From Tilletiaria anomala UBC 951 (Eukaryota > Basidiomycota > Exobasidiomycetes > Georgefischeriales > Tilletiariaceae): a stretch of 64,000 bases of DNA. The notes under the pieces are model-generated. The model had not been told where the DNA came from. It did no database searches and saw only the letters and a program-made list of their open reading frames with translations. Position numbers and translations under genes: made by a program. The stretch is taken from positions 17,523 through 81,522 of the forward strand of contig NW_013546938.1 of the NCBI RefSeq assembly GCF_000711695.1. Direction: 5' to 3'. This document shows positions 45,857-57,600 of the stretch, piece after piece. The first letter of the stretch is position 1. Each line of letters starts with the position of its first letter.

Positions 45857-47736
45857 CTAGAAGCGCACCATGACGGAGCCCATGGAAGACGACACGTCCG
45901 AGGAGCTGATGTCGACATCCTTGCTGCAGCGCGGCAGGCCTTCCTTGCGATTGTAGATGCAACCGTAAGCGTGCTTTTTGAGAATCTCATCCTTCCTGAA
46001 CAAAACCATGTCGCGATCGGTACCCTTTCGGTCAAACTTGATGTCGAGATTAGATATCTGCGACGTAAAGTCAAACTTCCCCAGGAAGCTCGGCCAGTGC
46101 TCGACGGCCACGTTGCCGACTTTGGACGATATGTTCGACCGGACGAGCTTCGCTGGCTTTGCATCGACACCGCTGTCCCTGTACTTGACGTCGACACTGC
46201 CCTCGCTTGAATGAATCTCCGCTCTCGCCGGCTCGGACCCTTCTCGGCGGGGGTGCGCCACGGGCGAGACGCCGACACGGACACTGCCGACTGTCGCCTC
46301 TGCGTTGAAGTGCCACGACTCGACTTCCTCGGCGGAGATACTGCCGGCCGAAGTCTGAATCGATACAACGGGGCTGCGGACGGTCTTGATGTGGACACTG
46401 CCGCTGTCTGCCTGGAGCGTGGCAGATTCGGTGGCATCGATCGTGTCAAAACTCAATGACCCGACTCTAGAGATGGCGCGGAAGACGTCCGTATCGATTA
46501 GACCGGTCGATTTGATTGAGCCCACGCTCGTGGTCAACTCTACTATCTTGTCGGCTTTGAAACCCTGCAGAAGCACAAAGTGTCAGAGGCTAGACCAGCA
46601 CATGCGAGCGCGGATACGTGGTTCATAGACTCACATCTCCCAATCTGACACTGCCGACATTTGAAGCGGCATGGAAACTTTTGAACAATACAGCGGTACC
46701 GACGGCATCTGCTTGGATAAAAGATATATCTGTCTTGATCTCGAAGTCGCCATACTTGCGAACGCCGGCAGCAGCCCTGGGAAGGGTCACAGTGACATAC
46801 ACGCGAAGTCGGTGCCTTCCGTCTTCGAATGAGCGATTTTGAGACTGCACGAGAGAAAAATGATGACCGTCAGCCAAATGACTGACCTGATGATGAAATA
46901 AAAGGACTCACGTAGATGCCCACGCCGAAACGGTTGCCGTCCTCTTTCTTTACGACGGTGAGCGCTTCTTTGAGGATAAATTCATGAGTTGCACGAGCCT
47001 CGACGTCCACTTGAATCTTGTCCCCTGTGCCTCTGCTAGTCTCTAGGGTAACCTTACCCGAGTGCCTCTGGCCAAAGTTGTGAATGAACAGTGAGCCATG
47101 GTTGGCGTCCAGCGTCAGGTGAGTTGTGCTCGAATATTGCTCGTTTTCACCTGGCTGGCGAGTGACGGGGCTCCAGTCAGGCCAATCAATTGTATTGCCG
47201 GGCCACAGGTTGGGGTTGGGCTTCTGAAGCTCCTCATGGCTGTCTGAGTCGGACCCTATACTCGATGACATCATGGACATCATGTCCATGATGATGACCC
47301 AGAAGAGAAGGATAGTTATCGCTGATGTTGCGAAACGAAAGAAACGACGGAGACACACGCGGCGTTTCTGGCCATTCTTTCCTTGCCGGCCATCTCTGTC
47401 GCCGGGTCTTCTGCCTCCATACTCGACATCTGCGAGCAGAGGAGTATATTCGTGCACTTCGTTCGAGCTGCCCATTGTTGGCACTTCGACAGGTTGTGGT
47501 GGGGGCAGTTGGGAGAGGTTGTTGCTGCTGGTTGCGAGGTCGTAGGATGGAGGAGCCTGGCCATCGTGTGTTGAGATATATACATGCTCGGGTTGAGCCT
47601 GTGTACTTTGCCAGTTGGATGAGGTTGAGAGCCCATGGGGGGAGCTGCTGTGCAATGCTTCGAAAGACTCAGCAGATGCTACAGCTGCGGCACCGTCACC
47701 GTCCGGTAGCGGCGGCTTCCTGTCGAGGATGGCCAT
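45857..47736 (-). CDS. Single-span membrane protein with DUF4097-like adhesin repeats
   Basis: Three exons, 46912-47736, 46635-46844 and 45857-46564 (580 aa), all phase 0. The cytosolic-type N-terminus has a PPSYD motif (about 62-66) and an acidic dileucine-like EYTPLL; a basic patch (KRRVCLRRFFR) precedes one hydrophobic span at about 133-153 (FRFATSAITILLFWVIIMDMM), suggesting type II topology. The C-terminal part is beta-rich with repeating short SVGS/GSI units: TSVGSIKSTG, RVGSLSFD, DSGSVHIKT, SAGSISAEE, TVGSVRVG, SEGSVDVKY, the signature of DUF4097-type beta-solenoid (putative adhesin) domains. The acceptor of exon 3 is CTGCAG|GGTTTC. Function unknown; cell-surface role inferred. Confidence 0.75.
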
Positions 47737-48653
47737 CGCGAAAATGGATAGATGGGCAGAAATCCAAGCTTACAGCAAGCAGAGCAGAAAAATATGGGCA
47801 GTTTGAACAGTTCATTAATGTGTCAAGGCGAGCAGGATGTGTCTCTAGAGGCAAGCATCCGTTGCGATGGCCGACCAAAATCAAGTGATGTGGACGATGG
47901 TAGCTGCGCAGTTCGGAGTTGAAAGCGTGCTCACCTTCACAGCCACAGCTGCGCAGTCTGAGTCCATTTCACATTCTTTCTTTTTCTGCGAACAGCCAGC
48001 AAAAAGAATTCTGTGCGGTGGCACAAACAGCGCTTGCAGCGCTCGCTGGTCGGTGATTGTCACAACTGAACGTTCTCGCCGTTCGACTCTCGGGCTGTCC
48101 GTGAACACTGTGTCAAAGAGTCTGCACTTACCAAGCTCAATGCCGTCAAAGACACGATATCTCGGCCGTTGATACGTAGCGCAACCGTACATCGGCCCAG
48201 AGCTGCAGGCTTAAGTGCTCTGAATCGCCCAATTTTGACGGGCGGCGCGATCGGTCGAGCCCTCTGCTGGGCATACCTGTGACAAATTCGAGTGGAGCAA
48301 ATCGGGCGGAGAGTTCACACTTCTGGGCGCGCCAAAAGGTGCAGTCGCATGTGTATACAGTAACCGTTGTATATTGCGAGAGCGAAGAACATAATAGCCG
48401 GACAACTTAACAGAGGGCTGGGCGGGCGGCTAAAAGTAAATCACAATCAGTTCTGTGTACGGTTGCACGACGGACCGACGCCACGACACGCGCTGCTCCC
48501 CATGCCCGTGCTTCCCGTGCCCCTTCTGCCACACCCTGCCTTCTATGTGCCTGATCGGTTCAGGCTCATAAATTTCGATAACAGCTTCCTTCTCCGGTAC
48601 ATGTAGAGCGACTCGGCGCCGAGCACGTGTGAGAACACCGTAAAGTCGCCGTC
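47737..48653. other. Intergenic between two related membrane-protein genes
   Basis: 917 bp with no recognised gene. Confidence 0.4.
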
Positions 48654-50285
48654 TCAGAGGCCCGCCATCTGCACGACCAGTTTATCCATCTCCGAGCTGA
48701 TGTGGGAGAAGACAGCTGCCTCGGGCGGTTGCTCCTGAAACTGGGCGGTGATACCGCTGAGGAGGGTGGTGGCGTTGATGCGCGCATGAGTCTTGGGGCA
48801 CATGTTGCGCACTTGAAGCCTCAGTTTGACAGCGCCGGTCGTGCTGCTGACGGCAATGTTCTTTAGCAACAAGAGAGTTAAGTCTAGCGGTGCAGAGGTG
48901 CTCGCGATGTGAATCTCAGGCGCACCGAGGAACTGTGTGTTGGAATTGCCAGCAGAAAATCGAGCGTGAATGAAGCCACTCAATGCGAATACGCCGGCAA
49001 CGTGATACGAGTCGTCCTGCAAGCAGAAGGTGATCGATCCGCCGATACCCTGCAGGCTTCCCATCGCGGTCAGATCTCCCTGGCCGGTGCCAAGATGAAT
49101 ATCACCTGCGGTAACAAGGAGCTGGCGACGCCAGTGACACGCCTAGGATCAGCTGGAATGAGCTTATGTGCCAGCTCGGCAGCATCTGTGGCACTTGTGC
49201 AGGACTCACTCCAGTCTTGATTCACGCCCTGCTGGCCGTCCGCGATACACTGTTGTACACCAGTGTCTTGGATTTGTAACCGTCGTATGCGACGACATCG
49301 TCCATGATGTTGTCCATCGCTTCCGTCACGGTATCCAAATAGATCTATCGTATACTCTGGCCTGACCGAACGTCAATGAGGACACATATGTTGTCCTTGG
49401 GAGGGTTTATTCACATGCCTTCCGAGGCGAGTGTGAGCCCTTGCTTTTCGTGGCTCTTTATCCGGGCGAGCATGAGTGCATTTCCGACACTATAGTGATT
49501 GGCCGAAACGGCGGCGATGTTCACGTGCAGTTGCTGATCAGCTGCGTCAGGGTCTTCATCGTGAAGGTCTTTCATCTCGACAGGGCAATTTGCCGTCCTG
49601 TCTTGCATGTGTACTGCCCCGGTGTATCTCGTTCCAATTGCATGGATGAGGAAGCTGTTGAGCTCCCCTGGATTTAGCATGAGCCTGGCTGTCGAGTAGG
49701 ACATATTGCGTGGCACACACAAGATTCAATTATGATGACGAGGGTAGTGACTACTATGAGCCGAATTGCTCAAAAGCAAGAGATTAGGCGAGGCATCTTC
49801 CGTCCTGTACTATGCTCGAGCAAGGCCGTCTCCTTATCGCCATTTCGTGCGCTGCTTAGCCCTCAACCACAGCTATTTCGACTCTGGCGATCCTCCTCTT
49901 GGACTTCTTCCAGGCTTGATGTGTAAAGCTGCTCGCCGAGGTCTTCAAGCATGTGCGATGAGCACAAGGATTTTCCGTGTGTCCCAGATGGACCGTCAGG
50001 GGATTGCATTTGCCGGGTTGACTTGTGACAAACGCTGCCATACGAAGGCGGCGCTGGCCGCATCGTGCTCGTGGAGATAGCGCCACCCCACTTCCGCAGT
50101 GATTTTCCGCCTCTCGGATTGTGAGATAGAGGCAAAAGCAGGCGACGGCTAGTGCTCCTGAAAAGCAGGCTGTTGCTGTTGCTGCTGCTGCTACTGCCCG
50201 TCAGTCGCAACATTCGTTGGTTCATGTTGGCTGCCGCCGCTCTGGGCTTTGCGGGAATGGGCTCTTTTCGATCGATCCGCGTCAT
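48654..50285 (-). pseudogene. Diverged, probably decaying paralogue of the DUF4097-like membrane protein
   Basis: Pieces align with the neighbouring gene in the same order: an N-terminal frame (49863-50285) with PPSYGS; a hydrophobic stretch AIRLIVVTTLVIII near 49726-49770 where the span is expected; 49411-49722 (LNSFLIHAIGTRYTGAV, like LFIHNFGQRHSGKV); a middle exon; and 48654-49056 starting after a conserved CTGCAG|GGT acceptor (GIGGSITFCLQDDSYHVAGV...), ending at TGA. The last three segments can be joined in frame (donor GTGAAT at about 49416, acceptor TCAG near 49364; donor GTGATA, acceptor CTGCAG). The junction between the N-terminal part and the span is broken: a stop precedes the hydrophobic segment and no CAG/TAG acceptor serves it. 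Weak similarity overall. Confidence 0.4.
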
Positions 50286-50965
50286 CTCGCGGAATCTAAG
50301 GTGAGGGTGACCGGGGACATTATTGAGATGAGCTCGACTTGATTGGCCTCAGCCTACAAGTACATGGCAGCATGGTTCCATGCAACAGAGGTTTAAGCCG
50401 CCCATGCGTCGATGAGTGCATGCACGAGTGAGTGATTCGAGCAGAGGTGCATGCGAAGTCGAGGTAGAGAATACATAAACCACGTAGGACCTGCACAGCG
50501 ATAGAAAGCGCCCGGCCACGGCGCAGCAGCGTTGGTTTTCGAGACCCGCCACTTTCTTTTTCCCCAAGAAATGTGCGGAACTGGTGAGAAATTCACACGA
50601 GTAAAAATAAAGAAATCACACAGCTGCCGCTTTTTTTTTTTTGTTGACGGGTGTTACTTCAGGTAACCTCTTCTTTCCCTCTGCTTAATACTTCGATCCT
50701 TCATCAGTCTGTGATTACTCTTCTCGCTCGATCTGATATACCCCCGGGCTTGACCGAGTCGGGGAACGAAGAGATTTAGAATAATAGGCAGAAAGTTAGA
50801 CGACGATCGGCCTCAGGGAGCTCAAATTCCGGATCCCTTCTCGGGCTGCTCTCCAACTTTCAGTCGCGACCAGATCAGCCTGTCCTTTATTCTTCTGCCA
50901 TGCGATAGCTTGCCCCTTTCAAAGCTTCGACGCTGCAAGATTAGAGACGTTCAGTGAAAGACACA
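50286..50965. other. Promoter region of exportin-T
   Basis: 680 bp; T13 tract near 50630-50642; no gene recognised. Confidence 0.4.
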
Positions 50966-53900
50966 ATGTCTTCTGATTTGGAGAGACAGATCGTCCAGGC
51001 AGTCGACATTGCCGCCGGACCGCCTTCTGCGGCTGGGCCTAGCGCCGCAGATCCAAACCTGCGAAACCAAGCCTTGGAGTTCTTGAACAACCTCCAAACC
51101 ATCCCGGATAAGTGCTGGACGCCAGGATGGAACCTCTTTACAGCGGGGACTAGCTCGGAAGGTGGTGCGGAGAGGAATAGTCCGAATGCTAGAATGTTCG
51201 GCTTGTCTTTGGTCACGTCCTTCTTGGAAGTCGCGTGAGTCACACTCCGTTGCAGCCCCTTACCAACGCAGCGAAGGTCTCCGCTGATTACATCGCTTTC
51301 GTCCTCTAGAGATCCTGCAAATCCAGCGACAGGGGGCGCAGTACAGTTCCTGCAAGAAGCTGTCCTCAAATATCTTCACGACGAGTTTGTGGTTGGCCAA
51401 GGGGAAGCAGGTCTTACATGTGAGTCTTCGCAGTGCCGATCGAAGCATATTCTATGCTGACAAAATCATGATGCACGCAGTCATCAAAAACAAACTTGCG
51501 CAAACAATCACGCACCTCCTCGTCCAGACATACACGCTTCCGACGCCCTCGACTTTACTTCCTCAACTTCTCAACTTGCTCCGTACACATCCACCCGGCT
51601 CACCTTCCACGTCCGTCTCTCCGCCGCCGCTCAACGCGGTCGCATGCGATATACTCCTTGCCACACTCCACGACCTCTCCCTGACGCTTGGCTCCGACGT
51701 CAGCATCCGCGCTGCCAAGACGAAGGAAGCACTGGCGCGGGACGCTCATGTGAAAGATGAGATCCGAGCGCACCACGCCTCAGCTTTGGTGGAGGAGGTA
51801 TGGTGCATCATTGAAGAGTGCTCGACTAAGGTCAGCAATGGGTCAGGCGAGCGTCAGGTGAATGGTCCGACGCATTCTCTCGGTGCGAGCAATGCAGTCG
51901 ACTTGCTTGTTCAAGCAGTTCACGTCGCTGGAGACTATGCGTCTTGGGTGGACATCTCGTTCATGGTCACGCCGAGGACAGTACAGCTTCTCCTGTCGTT
52001 GCTTCACCATCAGATTCCGAAGCTGAGAGGGGCCGCAGCGGATGCGCTGCTAGAGATCGTGCTCAAAGGGATGAAGCCGGAGGATAAGATGGAGCTGCTA
52101 AATGTTCTGGGCTTAACATCAATCATCTCATCTCTCGAGTATGCAACACGCACGAGCGGCACAAATGCCCAGCTCCAGGGGTTAGGCTTAGGGGAAAAGA
52201 CGAACGGTTTCCATGCGACACCGGAAGCATCCAGCGTGGAAGGGGTCGAGTTCAGGGAGAGCATCGCCAAATTAGCCGATGGCATCGCCACTGAGCTTGC
52301 AAAGGTCGTCGAGGACGCCAATGGGCCCGAAGTAGCGCCGACGAGACTCGCAGCAGCCGAAATGCTCGACAACCACATGTCTTTGGTCCTTTCCTTCCTC
52401 GCAGATGAAGACGATGGACCTTCCGAGCAGGTCATCCCTTGCATACATACTGTCCTGGGCGCGTACAAAAAGCTTAAGCGCCGCACGACAGATCCATCGA
52501 TCACACAGAACTCGGCGAACTTCATGCGCAACTTGATGGCTGTCACGCTGCAGAAGATGAAGTACGACCCGGATGCAGAATGGACAGGGATCGGCTCGGA
52601 CGATGCTGAGGCTGATGATGATGAAACAGACGAGGACGAATCTGCTTTCAAAGAGCTGCGCAAGAGTCTCAAGCAGATTGCTGCGGCTGTCGCCGGGCTG
52701 GACGAGGGACTTTTCGCGGCGTCAGTGCAAGGTATCATCTTTAGCACGCTGCAGCGTTTCGAAACGAGCACAACCGGGGGAGCAACTCCACCGACATGGC
52801 AGGAAATGGAGATGGCACTCTACGCGACGTGGTTCTTCGGCGAGACGTTAGCTTCTGCTACGGGCCAAACCAAGTTCGGCTTGACGCCCGCAGCCTTTGT
52901 CGACACTTCAGATTTGCTAAACTCTACAGGCAGGAAAGGTGCCCCTAAGATGAGCGTAGATACGCTACGGTCGTTACCTTTGAACATCCTCGGAGAGACC
53001 ATCGCCCGCCTGGCCCAGTCCAGCGTGGCATCTTTTGCTCATCCAGCGGTGCAATTGCAGTTCTTCGAATGTCTAGTGAGGTACTCGGCGTTCTTTGCGG
53101 TGCAGCCTCATGTTCTACAGCGCGCACTCGAGCCTTTCCTGGATGCTCGAGGCATCCACAATCCCAAAAAGGGCGTACGGCACCGCGTCAATTATCTACT
53201 GTCCCGCTTCGTACGAGAAACGCGTTTGCAGATCCCTCACGATCTGGTCAGTACCGTGTTGGAGAGCATGCAAGTTGTGCTCGTGATCAACGCTAAGCTC
53301 CCAGATGTCAACCCCGGCGAAGACCCTCTAGCAAAAGCAACAGACAAGGCCGGTTCTTTCGATAGCCAGCTGCATCTGTACGATCTCATTGGCATCCTTT
53401 TGGCGCTCTTGGCACAGGAGCCAGATAAGCAGACCAGCCTGTTGGCTGCGATCATTGCACCGCTCTCGTCCGGGCTGGAGCAGGCCGTTCAGCGCTTCGA
53501 GGCTTCAGGCAGGACAGACCTGGTGCAAGTTCTACAAGCACATCACCTCATTCTCGCGATGAGCAACCTTGCAAAGGGTTTCCCAGACGCCACGTTTTCG
53601 ACCAATGCAGAGAATGGCACCCCGCCTGCATGGGTCGATGCTTTCAAGGCCATTACCGAGCAGATCATGGCCGCCGTCAGCAGCCTTCGGCAGTACTACG
53701 TTGTCCGAGAAGCCGGAAGGGGCGCCTTTGCCCGCATCGTGTCGACGATCGGCCGTGCGGCTTTGCCATTTGTACCCACGCTTATCGATTCGCTTCTCAG
53801 TGAAGTCACGTCCGTGGAACTGGTAGATTCACTCAACTTCCTCGGCCTCGTCGTGCATCGATACAAGGTGCGCGGTGCACAGCGAAACTCGTGCCCTGTG

Positions 53901-54618
53901 TGTATTGCTGACCGCGTTCTGATTTGGCATTAGGGCGATGTGCGAAGTGTCATGGACGACATTCTCTTGCTTCTCATCGAGCGCATCTTCTTCTTCCTCA
54001 ATCAACCTGTCACGGGCACGGATGACTCTGTTGAGCGCACAGAGTTGCAAAAGGCGTACATTGCCCTGATCCACGCGATCATTCAGTCTGGCCTCGACGG
54101 TGTCCTCGTGTCGGAGAAGAATCAAGGCCAGCTGCAAACGCTCCTGCAAAGCTTGGTCTACTATGCTGGAAATGCGACTGACAGGACTTGTCAACGATCT
54201 GCGGTCACGACGCTGAGCGGCATCGTTTTCCAGTGGGGAAGCACCATGCAGGGATTTGAAACATTCATTTATGATACTCTTGTTCCTTTGGTATTCGAGA
54301 CTCCCGCCAAGCCAGACTTCGACCTCGCGGACGCGCAATCCCAACAGGTGAGATTGCTCGTCGTCCTTTGCTTCATGAACCTAACGAATCACTTCTCATC
54401 TCTTGCAGGTGCTCGGGGAGCTGGCCAGCTTGATCAAAAAGATCTATGCCACCCGCGGCGAGGAAGTGCTGAACTTCCTCGTCACCTCCTATTTCCCGCG
54501 CATCAACTGCCCGCCTGAACTCGCGCAAGAGATGGCTGGTGGTCTCAAGAGCCAGGACGTCAAAGCATACAGGAAGCAGCTCCAAAAGTTTGTCAACCTC
54601 TCGACGGGCCGGTCGTAA
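50966..54618 (+). CDS. LOS1: Exportin-T, tRNA nuclear export receptor
   Basis: Karyopherin-beta that exports mature tRNA with RanGTP. Five exons, 50966-51234, 51310-51419, 51481-53867, 53934-54347, 54409-54618 (1129 aa), all in phase. The start was set at ATG 50966 (MSSDLERQIVQAVD). Splices produce FLEVADPANPATGG and GEAGLTFIKNKLAQTITHLL, the importin-beta N-terminal pattern. Exportin-T landmarks: AGDYASWVDISFMVTPRT, LRGAAADALLEIVLKGM then KPEDKMELLNVLGLTSI, an acidic loop (SDDAEADDDETDEDESAF), SAFFAVQPHVLQRALEPFLD, GIHNPKKGVRHRVNYLLSRF, and at the C-terminus TLSGIVFQWGS and YFPRINCPPELAQEM. Convergent with NUP159 (71 bp between stops). Confidence 0.95.
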
Positions 54619-54689
54619 ATCGTACATCATGTATCGATAATTGCATGACATAACTTCAAATGCATTCGTTCTTTGCATGCTGGAAATCA

Positions 54690-57600
54690 TCATTCTTCTT
54701 CATGAATCGTCTCAAGCCCTTCGTCGTCTTCGTTGAAATCGGTGAGACTTCCTTCTGCGTCGTCGTCCTCATTCTCGTCAACTCGCTCTTCATCCTCATC
54801 CTCCACACCTGCGTCCTCTTCATCTTCTGTCTCGCCTCCTTCCCATTCATCGTCTTCGCCCCCGTCGTCCTCCTCCTCTTCGTAATCGTCGTCGTCGCTT
54901 TGATGGATCGCATCTCCATCAGCCTGGTCACCATCTGAACCATGGTTATCCGTGGGGGCCTGCCTGTTCGCAGATGAGCCGAATGAGAGGGGCGAACTCG
55001 TTGCGGGCTTCGCAAAGTTGAAAGTAGGCAGAGCTCCTGTGCGACCAAAAGCAGAGATGGCCGATGTCGCCGGTAAAGACGATGCCGATGTTGAGAACAA
55101 GAATGGGGCCTTTCCGGATGGTGTCGTGGTTGGGGGCAGTGGTCCAAAGGAGAAAGCTGAACTGCTCGCGCTGGTTGCACTGACGCTCGGGTCAGACAAT
55201 TTCGAGAGAAGAGTAGAACCAGAGGCTGGCTGCGTGGGAGGAGTTGTGTTTCCAAAAACGCTTGCAGAAGGCTTCGTAGAGGAAGCGCCACCTGTGAAAG
55301 CACTGGCGAACGGGGCTGGAGAAACTCCGCCAGAAGACGAAAACATGCCGACTTGGGGCACAGGGGGAGGTGGGCCGAAGGAAAAGAACGCGGCCGGCAG
55401 AGCACCAGGCGGCGTGACTTCGCGCTCTGGAATACGGACCGCATTCGAACTCCTTGCCTTGCCACTTGCCTTCGAAGAGCGGGGCCGAGGAGAGGAGCTC
55501 TCTGCCCGAGCACCCGGTGCAAAGCCTGCATCATCTTCAAGAAGCTCCATACTCAGCGCAGGTATTTGCGACTGCAACACTGTGATACCGTTTGTAGGAG
55601 GCGTAGGTATGATCTGTCTTTGATCTTTTGCAATCGTCATCGGCACAGCTGAAACTTGTGCGGATGCGACGGATGCTGGACGCTGCCCCACCGAGATTGA
55701 GCCGTTCATACGTGCAAACGACATTTGCAAGTCGCCTGCCTGGAAATCGCGCCTTCTAGAGGCAACATCACTTTCCAAGCGGGTGAGTAGGGGTGTCCTG
55801 ATCTCCTGCTGAAATGCTGAAGCGAGTCGCGAAGCACTTTGATGCGCGCGAAGTGCAGCCGCCGCTCCTCCGGATCGCTCGCTTGCGTTCGCTTCGAGTG
55901 AATTCGCCATATTTGACATCTTGAAAGGATCCACAGAGCTCCTCCATAGCGCTGACGGCGTGCTTGATTTGGGCGGTGAAGTGTCAACCTGCGCCAGCTT
56001 GAATGCCACAGCCAATTCGTTGAGCTTCATCATGGACTCTGTTGCACGGGTCGTCAAGTTGCGCACAGAGCGAGTGGTAGAGTCCAGTGAAGGCGCTCGA
56101 AAGGCGTGGCGTTGGTTCTTTTCGTTGTTGATGCGACTTTTCAGCTGCGTGAGATACTCTTCCAGCTCTGTCGTCCGATTATGCAGTTCCTGAGCTTTTC
56201 GGCGCAGCTGAGCCTGTGATTCTGCTTGCTCTGGGCCGAGCTGGCGAATTCGAACGAGCCTAGCGAACTCAGGGTCGCTCCGAGCTCTAACGAAACGAGC
56301 TGTCTCTTCTCGCTTGGCTTCCGCTTTCAGCTGCAAACTACGGAGTGCCGCGACTCTGCGTTGCTGCTCATTTCCATCTTGAGCGATCGTGCTGATATCT
56401 TTACCAAGCTGCAACGCTAGAAGCTTCACCTCAGAAGTATCCCCAAGAGACCACGGCTGGTTCGAGAGATCCTCTAGAGTCTTGTGGGTATTGGATTTGG
56501 GAGCGACATGCGCATGGTACTCTGCGCACTTTTCCATGTTGCCCTTGAGCTAGATACGTGAAGTGGTGGTTGGCGCTCAGCATTGATTATATGCGCCAAG
56601 AGAATCTGAGAATGGACAATCACTCACCACTTGCAACTCTTGTTCGATAACTCGGTAAACATCACCGAATTGACGTTGGATGCCAGTCTCATCGTCCTCA
56701 GAGGTAGAAGAATTCTTCACATTAAAGGTTAGGCGCGGTGGCTGTGATGCAGGAGCGAGACTTGATGGTGTCGAGGTCGGCGGCTGTTGTGATACGGCCG
56801 CCTGGGGAGACTTTGGTTGGTTGAATACCGCGCTGGGACCAACATGATTTGCGGGCGTTGAAGGAGCGGCTCCTGTAAACATGGCCGGCATCGTCTTTGC
56901 TGAAATCGGAGACGAGCCAAACGGGAGGCCTTGCTGTTGCACAGGCTCTTGAGACCGAGCCCCAAAGGCAGGCGGTGCGAATGGAGATGGTGGCTTCCCA
57001 GACGACGGCAAGCGGAATAGTGATGGCTTTGAACCTGTATCTGCGCTTTCTGCAGGTTTGCTCTGGCCTACGGGTTGACCGAAGGAGAAAGGGGAGCCTC
57101 CCGGCTTGTTGTTACAAGCTGGTGACTCTGTCGGCGCAGCAGATGGTGTCCCAAAAGAAAATGGCTTCTGGGCAGCAGCTGAATTCTCTGCAGGCAGAGC
57201 AAAAGTGATCGGTGTTTGTGACTTAATATTGAACGAGAGTGGCTTCTCCGCTGGAGGTTTAGCAGTTGGACTTGCAGAAGAGGCGGGCGGAGCGAACGCC
57301 GGGAATGGGCTCGATCCAGGTTTCGTCACTGCACCGAAGGCCGGAGATGTGCCAAAGCTGAAGGGTGCTCCTTGAGGGGGCGCAGGGCAGATTGGCTTGA
57401 AAGTGAGCGATGGAGCCGCCAGTGGTGACCGGCCTGCTGCATCGGTGTCGACCCCCGCAGCGTTGGACCTCTGCAACGCCTCCTTCTCGGCATCTAAAGT
57501 CTTTTCCTTCTCTGCAGCGTCGGCCTCTGCCTTGCGCCGAGCAGCAACTTCTGCAGCAGCCTTGCGCTCCGACTCTTCCTTGACATGTTCCTCTTCTTTC

